Of a DNA stretch of 64,000 nucleotides, positions 12,408 through 21,922 are shown piece by piece (the first letter of the stretch is position 1; each line of letters begins with the position of its first letter). A program made the position numbers and the translations under genes. The notes beneath the pieces are model-generated. The model worked only from the letters and a program-made list of their open reading frames with translations, did no database searches and had not been told where the DNA came from. Source of the DNA: Rhizobium sp. Q54 (GTDB taxonomy: Bacteria; Pseudomonadota; Alphaproteobacteria; Rhizobiales; Xanthobacteraceae); assembly GCA_945870035.1 (NCBI GenBank), contig CAMBQQ010000001.1:23809-87808 (forward strand), in the 5' to 3' direction.

Positions 12408-12606
12408 TTCACCTCTCCCCGCATAGCTCGCCGAACGGCGAGCGTTCGCTCGCCTATGCGGGGAGAGGTCGACATTCGAGCAACAGCGAGAATGGCGGGT
12501 GAGGGGACCTTGAGATTTGAGAACAAAGGAGAGGCCCCCTCACCCGGCCCGCCTTCGTTCTCGCTTCGGCGGGCCGACCTCTCCCCGCACGCGGGGAGAG
12601 GTGACG
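12408..12606. repeat. Composite palindromic repeat between ccmA and ccmB
   Basis: CCTCTCCCCGCATAG...CTATGCGGGGAGAGG hairpin plus a second CCTCTCCCCGCACGCGGGGAGAGG hairpin. Confidence 0.85.
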
Positions 12607-12619
12607 AGCGCAAATTGGG

Positions 12620-13297
12620 ATGCCGATTATGACCGCCTTTCTCGCCCTCCTCGGCCGCGACATGCGCCTCGCCGTCCGCGTCGGCGGCGGCGCGCTGATG
12701 GGCGCGCTGTTCTATTTCACCGTGGTCGCGATGATGCCTTTCGCCATCGGCCCGGACCTCAATCTGCTGGCGCGAATCGGCTCTGCCATCCTGTGGCTCG
12801 GCGCGCTGCTGGCGAGCCTGCTGGCGCTCGACCGGCTGTTCGCCACCGACCACGACGACGGCTCGCTCGATCTGCTGATGATGGGCGCCATGCCGCTTGA
12901 GCTGGCGGTTGCCGCCAAGGCCATCGCGCACTGGCTGACCACCGCTTTGCCGCTGATCGTCATCACGCCGGTGCTCGGCCTGATGCTCAATATCGAGATG
13001 TCGGCCATGGGCTGGGTGGCGCTGACGCTGCTCGCCGGCACGCCGGCGCTGACGTTCATCGGACTGATCGGCGCGGCCCTGGCCGTGACGTTGCGGCGCG
13101 GCGGCTTGTTGCTGGCGGTGCTGGTGCTGCCGCTGACGGTGCCGGTGCTGATCTTCGGCGTCGCCGCCGCCAATGCCGCCATTATCGGCCCCGCGCCGTT
13201 CGGCCCCCCTTTCACCATTCTTTGTGCGTTATCCTTGGCCAGTTTCGTCATCGGCCCTTTTGCCGCCGCGGCGGCCTTGCGGCAGGGACTGGAATGA
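12620..13297 (+). CDS. ccmB: Heme exporter protein CcmB
   Basis: Polytopic protein with LDRLFATDHDDGSLDLLMM; syntenic with ccmA and ccmC. Confidence 0.93.
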   Translation: MPIMTAFLALLGRDMRLAVRVGGGALMGALFYFTVVAMMPFAIGPDLNLLARIGSAILWLGALLASLLALDRLFATDHDDGSLDLLMMGAMPLELAVAAKAIAHWLTTALPLIVITPVLGLMLNIEMSAMGWVALTLLAGTPALTFIGLIGAALAVTLRRGGLLLAVLVLPLTVPVLIFGVAAANAAIIGPAPFGPPFTILCALSLASFVIGPFAAAAALRQGLE

Positions 13298-13310
13298 CTA
13301 GAAAGCCATC

Positions 13311-14036
13311 ATGGCTGTGATCGATCTCGCCAACCCGACGCGTTTTCTGACGCTGGTCAACCGCGTGCTGCCCTGGCTCGCCGGCGCGACGGCGCTGGTT
13401 TTTGCCTATGGGCTTTATCGCGTTGGCGGCGCGCCGGACGACTATCAGCAAGGCGCCACCGTCAAGATCATGTACCTGCACGTCCCCGGCGCCTGGCTCG
13501 GCATGATGGCCTGGGGCGTGATGACCGTCGCGGCGCTCGGTACTTTGGTGTGGCGGCACCCGCTGGCGGACGTCGCCGGCAAGGCGGCGGCGCCGGTCGG
13601 CGCGGCTTTTACCTTCATCTGCCTGGTGACCGGTGCACTCTGGGGCCGGCCGATGTGGGGCACCTACTGGGTGTGGGACGCGCGGCTGACCTCGGTGCTG
13701 GTGCTGTTTCTTTTGTATCTCGGCATGCTGGCGCTGTACTGGACCGCCGAAGATCCGAACCGCAGCGCGCGCGCCGCCGCCATCCTGGCGCTGGTCGGCG
13801 CCGTCAATATCCCGATCATCAAATTCTCGGTCGACTGGTGGAACACATTGCATCAGCCGGCATCGGTGGTGCGCATGGGCGGCGCGGCCATCGACGCGTC
13901 GATCCTGGTGCCCCTTCTGATCATGGCGCTGGCGTTCACGCTGTTGTTTTTCACGCTGCACTTCGCCGCCATGCGCAACGAGATATTGCGCCGGCGCGTG
14001 CGAAGCATGCGCATGATGCAGGCGCGCGGCGCATGA
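13311..14036 (+). CDS. ccmC: Heme exporter protein CcmC
   Basis: KIMYLHVPGAWLGMMAW and WGRPMWGTYWVWDARLTSVLVLFLLY (WWD motif). Confidence 0.96.
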   Translation: MAVIDLANPTRFLTLVNRVLPWLAGATALVFAYGLYRVGGAPDDYQQGATVKIMYLHVPGAWLGMMAWGVMTVAALGTLVWRHPLADVAGKAAAPVGAAFTFICLVTGALWGRPMWGTYWVWDARLTSVLVLFLLYLGMLALYWTAEDPNRSARAAAILALVGAVNIPIIKFSVDWWNTLHQPASVVRMGGAAIDASILVPLLIMALAFTLLFFTLHFAAMRNEILRRRVRSMRMMQARGA

Positions 14037-14049
14037 TCCCTCAACGTGT

Positions 14050-14077
14050 GAAGCGGTTTTCGGATAAGATCATGCGC
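14050..14077. repeat. Truncated half-copy of the GATCATGCGC palindromic repeat
   Basis: AAGCGGTTTTCGGATAAGATCATGCGC; its reverse complement resembles the left half of 30043-30091. Confidence 0.6.
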
Positions 14078-14091
14078 AAAGGAAAATGCGC

Positions 14092-14286
14092 ATGAGTCTC
14101 GGTCCGCACGCCGATTTCATCATCGCGTCTTATGCGGTGACCGCGCTGGTGGTCGTGGCGCTGATCGGCTGGATCGCGGCCGACTACGCCGCGCAGCGCC
14201 GCGTTCTCGGCGATCTCGAACAGCGCGGCGTGACCCGCCGGTCGCAACGCGGCAAAGATCACAAAGCTTTGGGTGACACGCCGTGA
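14092..14286 (+). CDS. ccmD: Heme exporter protein CcmD
   Basis: Short single-TM protein between ccmC and ccmG. Confidence 0.85.
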   Translation: MSLGPHADFIIASYAVTALVVVALIGWIAADYAAQRRVLGDLEQRGVTRRSQRGKDHKALGDTP

Positions 14287-14870
14287 ACCCAACGCCGGAA
14301 CAAAGCACGCGCGGCAAGCGCAACCTGCTGGTGATGCTGCCGCTGGTCGCCTTTCTCGCGCTCGCCGGCCTGTTCCTGTACCGGCTCGGCACCGGCGATC
14401 CGTCCAGACTGCCGTCGGCGCTGATCGGACGGCAGGCGCCAGCGATCGACCTGCCGGCACTCGAAGGGCTAACCCGCGACGGCAAACCCGTGCCCGGACT
14501 GAGCAACGCGACATTCGCCGGCAAGGTGACTTTGGTGAATGTGTGGGCGTCGTGGTGCGTACCGTGTCACGACGAAGCGCCGCTGCTCGACCGGATGGCC
14601 AAGGACACGCGCTTCCAGATCGCCGGCATCAACTACAAGGATGCGCCCGACAATGCGCGGCGCTTCCTCAACCGCTACGGCAATCCGTTTAGCGCCGCCG
14701 GCGCCGACAGCAATGGCCGTGCCTCGATCGACTGGGGCGTCTATGGCGTACCGGAGACGTTTCTGATTGGCCGCGACGGCGCGATTGCCTACAAGCTGGT
14801 CGGGCCGATCACGGCGGAGAACCTGGCAAAGGTTCTGATGCCGGAGATCGAAAAGGCGCTGGCGCGTTAG
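14283..14870 (+). CDS. ccmG: Thiol:disulfide interchange protein, DsbE/CcmG family
   Basis: [21 protein letters not shown] anchor; ATGA overlap with ccmD. Confidence 0.94.
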   Translation: MNPTPEQSTRGKRNLLVMLPLVAFLALAGLFLYRLGTGDPSRLPSALIGRQAPAIDLPALEGLTRDGKPVPGLSNATFAGKVTLVNVWASWCVPCHDEAPLLDRMAKDTRFQIAGINYKDAPDNARRFLNRYGNPFSAAGADSNGRASIDWGVYGVPETFLIGRDGAIAYKLVGPITAENLAKVLMPEIEKALAR

Positions 14871-14890
14871 TTAAAGCCGCGGCGAACGAT

Positions 14891-15319
14891 TTATCCGTCG
14901 TGCGGCGGATCGAGCGCCAATAAGGCCGTTTCCAATGCCGTTGCGCAGCGAATGAGATCGATCAAGAGTTGCGCATCGACTTCAGATCGGCCCTCATATT
15001 CCGCGAGATTGCGCGCGTCATGTGATTTGGCCAAAACCCGCCAAATCGAAGCATCCAAACCTGCCGTATGCGCGAGAGCCTGAAAGACCAGATAGCGGTT
15101 TTCGGAGCGATATCCGAGACGACGTAGCGCGGCCAAAGCAAGCGCGTGCGCCGCGTTGTAGGCCAAATCAAACCTGCTGTCGGGCGAAAGGGTTTCATTG
15201 CGCGAATCCGCTAGGCGGCTTCTGGCAGAACCGACCAATCCGTCAAATTCACTTCGTGTGGCCGCTTCAGTCTTGAGCTTTCCGATCTTTACGAGGTTGT
15301 CGAGTTCCTGCTTGTTCAT
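14891..15319 (-). CDS. HEPN domain protein, putative toxin partner of the adjacent MNT protein
   Basis: Small helical protein (SRFDLAYNAAHALALAALRRLGYRSE..., SHDARNLAEYEG), coding region overlaps the nucleotidyltransferase gene. Confidence 0.7.
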   Translation of the reverse strand: MNKQELDNLVKIGKLKTEAATRSEFDGLVGSARSRLADSRNETLSPDSRFDLAYNAAHALALAALRRLGYRSENRYLVFQALAHTAGLDASIWRVLAKSHDARNLAEYEGRSEVDAQLLIDLIRCATALETALLALDPPHDG

Positions 15320-15909
15320 GGGAGCAAATCGCTTTCCGAACCAAGAACAAATATTTTTGGCAGAGAGTTGATTTTAAAGGCGAAAGAATTCTTCTGGACC
15401 ACCTTTCGTCGCCAATCGGCTTTGGAAATAAAGCTTGGATTTATTGGCCGGCCCAGCGCGGCTTCTGCTTTTTGTAGCCCCGCGTAAATGTCTGAATAGG
15501 TTAAGTCATCTCCTACCACCATTAGATCGATATCGCTTCGTGCCGTGTCATTGCCTTTGGCTGTTGAGCCATAGACAAACGCGGCCTCGATCCTGTCAGC
15601 CATCGGCGCGAGGGATTCTTTTAATGGTTCAGCCAATCCCATTGTTTTTGCCACAAGACTTCGCAACTCGGCAAAAATCGGAGATTGATGATTGGCTTGG
15701 TAGTGCGTTTGATTGCCAACGCGCTTTACCATCACCAAGCCGCCACGCTGAAGCCGAGCCAGTTCGCGCCCTACCGCGCCGGTTCCGGAAGCAACGTTGT
15801 GAATGATCTCCGACGTATAAAAACTGCGTTCAGGCTGTCCGAATATCAGAGCCAAGACGCGCTGCTGCACTTTCGAGAACAAAGCCCCGGACAATCCATT
15901 TCCGTCCAT
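15316..15909 (-). CDS. Winged-helix plus minimal nucleotidyltransferase (MNT) protein, putative antitoxin
   Basis: N-terminal wHTH-like region, then GSTAKGNDTARSDIDLMVV matching GSx10DxD. Confidence 0.78.
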   Translation of the reverse strand: MDGNGLSGALFSKVQQRVLALIFGQPERSFYTSEIIHNVASGTGAVGRELARLQRGGLVMVKRVGNQTHYQANHQSPIFAELRSLVAKTMGLAEPLKESLAPMADRIEAAFVYGSTAKGNDTARSDIDLMVVGDDLTYSDIYAGLQKAEAALGRPINPSFISKADWRRKVVQKNSFAFKINSLPKIFVLGSESDLLP

Positions 15910-15918
15910 CTTAATATT

Positions 15919-16033
15919 CCCATTTTGGGTATAATACCACCCAATTTAAGTAGCGCAATCAGAAAAACTTCAAAATTCTTTAAATAATATCAATATTATA
16001 CCTATAATAGGTATTAACAAACCCATTATGGGT
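15919..16033. promoter_or_regulatory. AT-rich region with three operator-like palindromes upstream of the MNT-HEPN pair
   Basis: CCCATTTTGGG (15919-15929), TACCTATAATAGGTA (15999-16013), ACCCATTATGGGT (16021-16033); TATTAT -10-like box on minus strand. Confidence 0.5.
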
Positions 16034-16034
16034 A

Positions 16035-16597
16035 CTATTCTTTCGTCTCCACCGAATGCTTCATCAGCAGCGGATATTGCAGCGCGCCGAAAATGAAGGT
16101 GAGCGGCACGACGCCGAACAATTTGAAATTCACCCAGAAGTCCGTCGACTGCGTGCGCCAGACCACTTCGTTGACGACGGCGAGAAACACAAAGAAAAAC
16201 GCCCAGCGCCAGGTCAGCTTGCGCCAGCCCTCCTCGGTGAGATTGAACACCGAGTCGAACAGCATGCCGAGCAGCGGCTTGTTGAAGGCAAGGCCGAAGA
16301 ACAGCGCGCCGGCAAACAAGACATAGATGATGGTCGGCTTGAGCTTGATGAACAATTCGTCTTGCAGAACGATCGTCAGCCCGCCGAACACCAGCACGAT
16401 GACGGCCGTGACCAGAGGCATAACCTCAATGCGCTGCGTCAACACATAGGACACCGAAAGCGCCACCAGCACGGCGACCATGAAGGCGCCGGTTGCGGTG
16501 TAGATGCCGAATTTCGCATTGGCGGCAAAGAACAGGATCAGCGGGCCAATATCGAGCACCAGCTTGAGCGTCGGGTTAAGCTTTTTCTTTTCCGCCA
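16035..16597 (-). CDS. yciB: Inner membrane-spanning septation protein (YciB/IspZ)
   Basis: KLVLDIGPLILFFAANAKFGIYTATGAFM and NEVVWRTQSTDFWVNFKLFGVVPLTFIFGALQYPLL. Confidence 0.93.
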
Positions 16598-16602
16598 TCT
16601 TA

Positions 16603-17535
16603 CTAATCCTCAATTCCCACCACGGCCCGCGCGAAGTCGCGCGCGGTGAATGCCGCCAGATCGTCGAAGCCTTCGCCGACGCCGATGAAATGCACGGGCA
16701 ATTTGAAACGCTCGGCAATGGCAACAAGGATGCCGCCGCGCGCGGTGCCGTCGAGCTTGGTCATCACCAGGCCCGTCACGCCGGCGACCTTGCCGAAAAC
16801 CTCGACCTGGCTGAGCGCGTTCTGCCCCACCGTGGCGTCGAGCACCAGCAGCACCGCATGCGGCGCGGTCGGCTCGACCTTGCGCATGACGCGCACGATC
16901 TTTTCCAGTTCGCTCATTAACTCGGCGCGGTTCTGCAAACGTCCGGCGGTATCGACCAATACGATTTCCGTACCGTCGACTTTCGCCGCGGTGATCGCCT
17001 CGAATGCAAGACTCGCCGGATCGGAACCGGGCGTGCTCGCCTTCACGGTGGCGCCGGTGCGCGAGCCCCAGATTTTCAACTGCTCGATGGCCGCGGCGCG
17101 GAATGTGTCGCCGGCGACCAGCATCACCTTCTTGCCCTCGGCGCGGAACCTGGCAGCCATCTTGCCGATGGTCGTGGTCTTGCCGGAACCGTTGACGCCG
17201 GAGACGAGAATGACGAAGGGCGTCGCGGTGATTTCCAGGGGCCTGGCCACCGGCGTCAGCACCTTCTCGATTTCACCGGCAAGCAGCGTCCGCACCTCTT
17301 CCGGCGCGATGCCTTTCTCGTAGCGGCCCTGCTTCAGCAGCGACGAAATGCGCGCCGCGAAATCGACGCCCAGATCGGCGCGGATCAATTCATTTTCGAG
17401 GTCTTCCAGCGTATCGGCGTCGATCTTGCGCTTGACGATCAGATCGCTGATGGCGCCGCCAAGCGACGCCGACGTGCGCTTGAGGCCGCCGCTCAGGCGC
17501 TTCCACCAACTGGTTTTCTCTGTGCTGTCGCTCAT
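16603..17535 (-). CDS. ftsY: Signal recognition particle receptor FtsY
   Basis: [42 protein letters not shown]. Confidence 0.97.
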   Translation of the reverse strand: MSDSTEKTSWWKRLSGGLKRTSASLGGAISDLIVKRKIDADTLEDLENELIRADLGVDFAARISSLLKQGRYEKGIAPEEVRTLLAGEIEKVLTPVARPLEITATPFVILVSGVNGSGKTTTIGKMAARFRAEGKKVMLVAGDTFRAAAIEQLKIWGSRTGATVKASTPGSDPASLAFEAITAAKVDGTEIVLVDTAGRLQNRAELMSELEKIVRVMRKVEPTAPHAVLLVLDATVGQNALSQVEVFGKVAGVTGLVMTKLDGTARGGILVAIAERFKLPVHFIGVGEGFDDLAAFTARDFARAVVGIED

Positions 17536-17579
17536 GTCGCGCCCGTGATACCCGTTTCGGGCATGATTGGTAAGATATT

Positions 17580-18311
17580 ATGACCCCCGACGAAATGCTC
17601 GGCCGCCTGCTGTACCGCGACGGGCTGATGCTGGTGATCGACAAGCCGGCCGGCCTGTCCGTGCATCGCGGCCCGAAGGGCGGCGACAGCCTGGAAGATT
17701 ATTTCGACGTGCTGCGCTTCGGCCTGCCGCGCATGCCGGCGCTCGCGCACCGGCTCGACAAGGACACCTCCGGCTGCCTGGTGCTCGGCCGCCACCGCAA
17801 GGCGCTGGCGCTGCTCGGCAAGCTGTTCAAGAACGGAAACATCGGCAAGATTTATTGGGCGGTGGTCGAGGGCGGCCCCGAAGCGGACGAAGGCCGCATC
17901 GATATTCCGCTCGCCAAGCTCGATGAAAATCGCGGCTGGTGGATGAAGCCCGATCCTGATGGCAAGCCGTCATCGACCTTGTGGAAGGTGATGGGGCGTG
18001 GCGACGGCAAGACCTGGCTGGCGCTGGAGCCGCTGACCGGGCGCACCCATCAACTGCGCGTGCACTGCGCCGAGATGGGCTTCCCGATTCTCGGCGACGC
18101 GATTTACGGCAGCGCGCCGCGCGCCGGCGGGCCGCCGCTGCATCTGCATGCGCGCGAAGTGGTGGTGCCGATTTCGAAGAACAAGCCGCCGGTCGTCACC
18201 ACCGCGCCGGCGCCGGCGCATATGCACGAGATGCTCAAAGCATGCGGATGGACAGGCGAGCCTCAAGCCGAACCGGTCGTGATGGCCGAGGCTAATACAA
18301 CATCGCCTTGA
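17580..18311 (+). CDS. RluA family pseudouridine synthase
   Basis: LVIDKPAGLSVHRGP, AHRLDKDTSGCLVLGR, GRTHQLRVHCAEMG. Confidence 0.94.
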   Translation: MTPDEMLGRLLYRDGLMLVIDKPAGLSVHRGPKGGDSLEDYFDVLRFGLPRMPALAHRLDKDTSGCLVLGRHRKALALLGKLFKNGNIGKIYWAVVEGGPEADEGRIDIPLAKLDENRGWWMKPDPDGKPSSTLWKVMGRGDGKTWLALEPLTGRTHQLRVHCAEMGFPILGDAIYGSAPRAGGPPLHLHAREVVVPISKNKPPVVTTAPAPAHMHEMLKACGWTGEPQAEPVVMAEANTTSP

Positions 18312-18915
18312 TGCGTTCGGGCGCGGCCTTGTCGTATTCCTCGCCGCCCATTTTGCCCTGGCTCACTTCGGCGACGATCGCGCCGGTCGACGGCAAACTC
18401 TCGCGCTCGATCTGCGTCGCCGGATCCCAAAGCTTCGAGCGCACGATCGCCTTCGAGCAATGGAAGAACACCGTGTCGATGTGAATGACCAGAACGCTGC
18501 GCGGCAATTTGCCGTTCACGGCGAAGCTTTGCATCAGGTCGGGATCGATCGAGATCGAGGCGCGGCCGTTCACCCGCAACGTCTCGCCGATGCCGGGGAT
18601 GAGAAACAACACGGCGATACGCGGATCGCGCAGGATGTTGCGAAAGCCATCGACGCGATTGTTGCCGGGCCGATCGGGAATGGCGAGCGTCCTGTCGTCG
18701 AGAATGCGCACGAAGCCCGCCGCGTCGCCTTTCGGCGAACAATCGAGCCCTTCCGGGCCGCCGGTGGCAATGGCGACGAAAGGCGCAGCCTCGATCAATT
18801 TGCGGTAGCTCGGGCTGAGATGGTCGATCTCCTTGGCGAGCGAAGGACCGTAGGGCTTGCCGTAGAGCGCCTCGAGCTGTTCGACGGTCGTGATCAGATG
18901 GTCGGTCCCGGCCAT
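18292..18915 (-). CDS. Pyridoxamine 5'-phosphate oxidase family protein (flavin-dependent)
   Basis: FVAIATGGPEGLDCSPKGDAAGFVRILDDRTLAIPDRPGNNRVDGFRNILRDPRIAVLFLIPG. Confidence 0.85.
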   Translation of the reverse strand: MAGTDHLITTVEQLEALYGKPYGPSLAKEIDHLSPSYRKLIEAAPFVAIATGGPEGLDCSPKGDAAGFVRILDDRTLAIPDRPGNNRVDGFRNILRDPRIAVLFLIPGIGETLRVNGRASISIDPDLMQSFAVNGKLPRSVLVIHIDTVFFHCSKAIVRSKLWDPATQIERESLPSTGAIVAEVSQGKMGGEEYDKAAPERIKAMLY

Positions 18916-18935
18916 TGGCGTAATTCCTTATTGTA

Positions 18936-20156
18936 TCAAGCCGCGATCAATTGCCGGCCGTCATGCGCGGCGATCGTCAAATCCAGCATAACACCCGGCG
19001 CGGCGGCAGTCGCGAGCCACACGGCAGTAAACTGTTCGGTGCGGCCGATGCCGCCGCGCTCGGTCAGCACCGTGCGCCGCGCGCCGATCTGCGATGCGAG
19101 ATGAGCGCGCAGTGCTGCCTCGCCCTTGCCGCGCAGGCGCTGCGCGCGCTCCTTGATAACGGCGCGGTCAAGCTGCGGCATACGCGCCGCCGGCGTGCCG
19201 GGGCGCGGCGAGAACGGAAACACATGAAGCTGCGTCAAGCCGCAGTCATCGACGAGGTCGAGCGAGCGCGCGAACATATCCTCGGACTCGGTCGGGAAGC
19301 CGGCGATGATATCGGCGCCGAATACGACATCGGGGCGCAGACGGCGCACGTCGTTGCAGAAACGAATGGCGTCAGCACGCGAATGCCGTCGCTTCATGCG
19401 CTTGAGGATCATGTCGTCGCCGGCCTGCAACGACAGATGCAAATGCGGCATCAAACGCGGCTCGTTGGAGATCGCGTCGAGCAGGTCGGCGTCAGCCTCG
19501 ACCGAATCGATGGAAGACAGCCGCAATCGCGCAATCTCGGGCACCTCGCGCAACAGCCGCTTGACCAAAGCGCCGAGTTTCAAGTCGCCATCGCGGTAGC
19601 TGGTAATATCGACGCCGGTCAACACGATCTCGCGGTAGCCGTTGCCGACCAAGCGGCGCGCCTGCGCCACCACGTCGTCTACCGGCAATGAGCGCGAATT
19701 GCCGCGCCCGAAAGGAATAATGCAGAAGGTGCAGCGATGGTCGCAGCCGTTCTGCACCTGCACGAAAGCGCGGGTATGGCCGTCGATAGCATCGACGCCA
19801 TGCGCGGCGAGCGTTTTCGCTGCCATGATGTCGCCGACGGCGACGCGCGCATCGCTGGCCCACGCGCGCGCATCGAGCTTCTCTTCATTGCCAAGGACGC
19901 GATCGACTTCCGGCATGGCGGCGAATGTCGCGGCCTCGGCCTGCGCCGCGCAGCCGGTGACGACGATGCGCACGTCGGGCCGTTCGCGCCTGATGCGGCG
20001 GATGTTCTGGCGCGCCTGCTTCACCGCTTCCGATGTCACCGCGCAGGTATTGACCACCACGGCATTGTCGAAACCTGCAGCGAACGCTTGCCGCCGGATC
20101 ACTTCCGACTCGGCAATGTTGAGCCGGCAGCCGAAGGTGACGATATCGACACTCAT
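18936..20156 (-). CDS. mtaB: tRNA (N6-L-threonylcarbamoyladenosine(37)-C(2))-methylthiotransferase
   Basis: TFGCRLNIAESE, NTCAVTSEAV, radical-SAM CDHRCTFCIIPFGRG; start trimmed to MSVDIVTFGC. Confidence 0.93.
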   Translation of the reverse strand: MSVDIVTFGCRLNIAESEVIRRQAFAAGFDNAVVVNTCAVTSEAVKQARQNIRRIRRERPDVRIVVTGCAAQAEAATFAAMPEVDRVLGNEEKLDARAWASDARVAVGDIMAAKTLAAHGVDAIDGHTRAFVQVQNGCDHRCTFCIIPFGRGNSRSLPVDDVVAQARRLVGNGYREIVLTGVDITSYRDGDLKLGALVKRLLREVPEIARLRLSSIDSVEADADLLDAISNEPRLMPHLHLSLQAGDDMILKRMKRRHSRADAIRFCNDVRRLRPDVVFGADIIAGFPTESEDMFARSLDLVDDCGLTQLHVFPFSPRPGTPAARMPQLDRAVIKERAQRLRGKGEAALRAHLASQIGARRTVLTERGGIGRTEQFTAVWLATAAAPGVMLDLTIAAHDGRQLIAA

Positions 20157-20173
20157 GCGACAATCTCCGCTTG

Positions 20174-20292
20174 CACCCTCCCCTGGAGGGGGAGGGTCGG
20201 ATCGCTGCAAGCGATCCGGGGTGGGGTGATCTTCAAAGTCACCCCCTCCCGGCGAGCTTCGCTCGCCGACCTCCCCCCTCCAGGGGGAGGTG
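20174..20292. repeat. Composite palindromic repeat between mtaB and dapF
   Basis: CACCCTCCCCTGGAGGGGGAGGG... mirrored by CCTCCCCCCTCCAGGGGGAGGTG; internal GGATCGCTGCAAGCGATCC and GGCGAGCTTCGCTCGCC hairpins. Confidence 0.85.
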
Positions 20293-20301
20293 AAGAAAAA
20301 A

Positions 20302-21186
20302 CTATGACGCTGCGACCTGTTCAAACAACTTCGGATCGAACGTCCCGTTGAACTCGAACGCCACCGGCCCGGTCATCAGCACATGATCGTCGGGCCGCCA
20401 TTCGATGGTCAGTTCGCCGCCCGGCAGCGTGATCCTGACCTTGCGTTCGGTACGCCTCAACCGCGCCGCCGCCACGGCGGTGGCGCAAGCGGCCGAGCCG
20501 CAGGCCTTGGTCAATCCCGCGCCGCGCTCCCAGGTGCGGATGACGATGTGCTCGCGATCCACAATATGCGCGAGCGTGATGTTGGCGCGGTCGGGAAAGA
20601 TCGGGTGGTTTTCCAACAGCGGCCCGAAGCGTTCGAGATCATAGGCGTAAGGGTCGTCGACCCAGAAGATCGCATGCGGGTTGCCCATGTTCACCACCGC
20701 CGGCGAATGCAGCAGGGGCTTGTCGATCGGCCCGATCTGCAATTCGATGGCGCGCGTGTCGCGGAACTCCTCGGCCAGCGGAATTTCGTTCCAGGCAAAG
20801 CGGGGCTTGCCCATGTCGATGGTGAACAGGCCGTCGGCGCCTTTCCAGGCATTGAGAATGCCGGCTTTGGTCTCGAAGGTGAGCGCATCCTTGCCATTCC
20901 CAGCCGACACGATCGAGGCGACGCAGCGCATGCCGTTGCCGCAGGCGCCGGCTTCGGAGCCGTCGCTGTTGTAGATGCGGATGAACGCCTCGGTGCCCGG
21001 CGAGCGCGGCGGGTAGAGCGCCATCAACTGGTCGTAGGGCGCGCCCTCGGGAGAGGCCACCGCCCGCGCCTCGTCGGCGGCAATCGCGGCCGGCCTCTCA
21101 CCGGCAGAATCACGCAGATCGACGACGACAATTTCATTGCCGGCGCCGTTCATCTTGACGAAAGGTCGATTGGCGAGCACGCCCAT
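20302..21186 (-). CDS. dapF: Diaminopimelate epimerase
   Basis: [42 protein letters not shown]. Confidence 0.95.
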   Translation of the reverse strand: MGVLANRPFVKMNGAGNEIVVVDLRDSAGERPAAIAADEARAVASPEGAPYDQLMALYPPRSPGTEAFIRIYNSDGSEAGACGNGMRCVASIVSAGNGKDALTFETKAGILNAWKGADGLFTIDMGKPRFAWNEIPLAEEFRDTRAIELQIGPIDKPLLHSPAVVNMGNPHAIFWVDDPYAYDLERFGPLLENHPIFPDRANITLAHIVDREHIVIRTWERGAGLTKACGSAACATAVAAARLRRTERKVRITLPGGELTIEWRPDDHVLMTGPVAFEFNGTFDPKLFEQVAAS

Positions 21187-21331
21187 AATAAAGATCGCCG
21201 GTTGGCGGTTATCCCGGCTTCTGCCCGGGTTCCGCCGTTTTATATGGCGAATAATCGCCGATTGGCCATAGCCATGATAAAAAGGCAGATATGCCGGCGA
21301 ATCGCGGCGCTGCCGCGGGAGTTCGGAGCCT

Positions 21332-21922
21332 ATGATGTCACTTTCGCGCATATGCCTGGCGGTGCCGGTCGCCTTATTCATGGCGCTCGGAAGCAACGCC
21401 GCGCTGGCGCAAAGCGCGCCGCCCGCCGGCCCGCCGGTGCCGTCGCAGCTCCAAGCGGGCGACGCCTTTGGCGAAACCGTAACGCTGCCGGACCGCACCA
21501 TCGTTTACATGAAGGGCCAGACCAACTGGGATGTCGCCTTCGACACGCTCAAGGATACGTTCAAGTCGCTGGCCGAGTATCTCGACAAGCAGGCGCTCAA
21601 GCCGACCGGCCCGCTGATCACGATCTACACCGAGACCGACGATCGCGGCTTCTCGTTCCAGGCGGCGGCGCCGATCGCCGCCGCGCCGGCCAATCCGCCC
21701 AAGGGCGACATTGCCATCGCTGTCGCGCCGGGCGGCAAGGCACTCAAGTTCGTGCACCGCGGCTCATACGACTCGATGGATTCCACCTATGAGGCCATCA
21801 CCAATTACCTCGACGACAAGCAGCTTGAAGCCAAGGACCTGTTCATCGAGGAATACCTCACCGATCCGGTGAAAACCGATCCGAACAATCTCATCATCAA
21901 CGTGTTTGTCCCCATCAAATGA
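21332..21922 (+). CDS. Exported GyrI-like/effector-binding-domain protein
   Basis: Signal peptide ([27 protein letters not shown]) and GyrI-like C-terminal half. Confidence 0.65.
   Translation: MMSLSRICLAVPVALFMALGSNAALAQSAPPAGPPVPSQLQAGDAFGETVTLPDRTIVYMKGQTNWDVAFDTLKDTFKSLAEYLDKQALKPTGPLITIYTETDDRGFSFQAAAPIAAAPANPPKGDIAIAVAPGGKALKFVHRGSYDSMDSTYEAITNYLDDKQLEAKDLFIEEYLTDPVKTDPNNLIINVFVPIK

Noticed and set aside
20383-21792. 469-aa plus-strand ORF spanning dapF and the GyrI-like gene
   Set aside because: Runs across two well-supported genes in other frames; Arg/Gly-rich composition.
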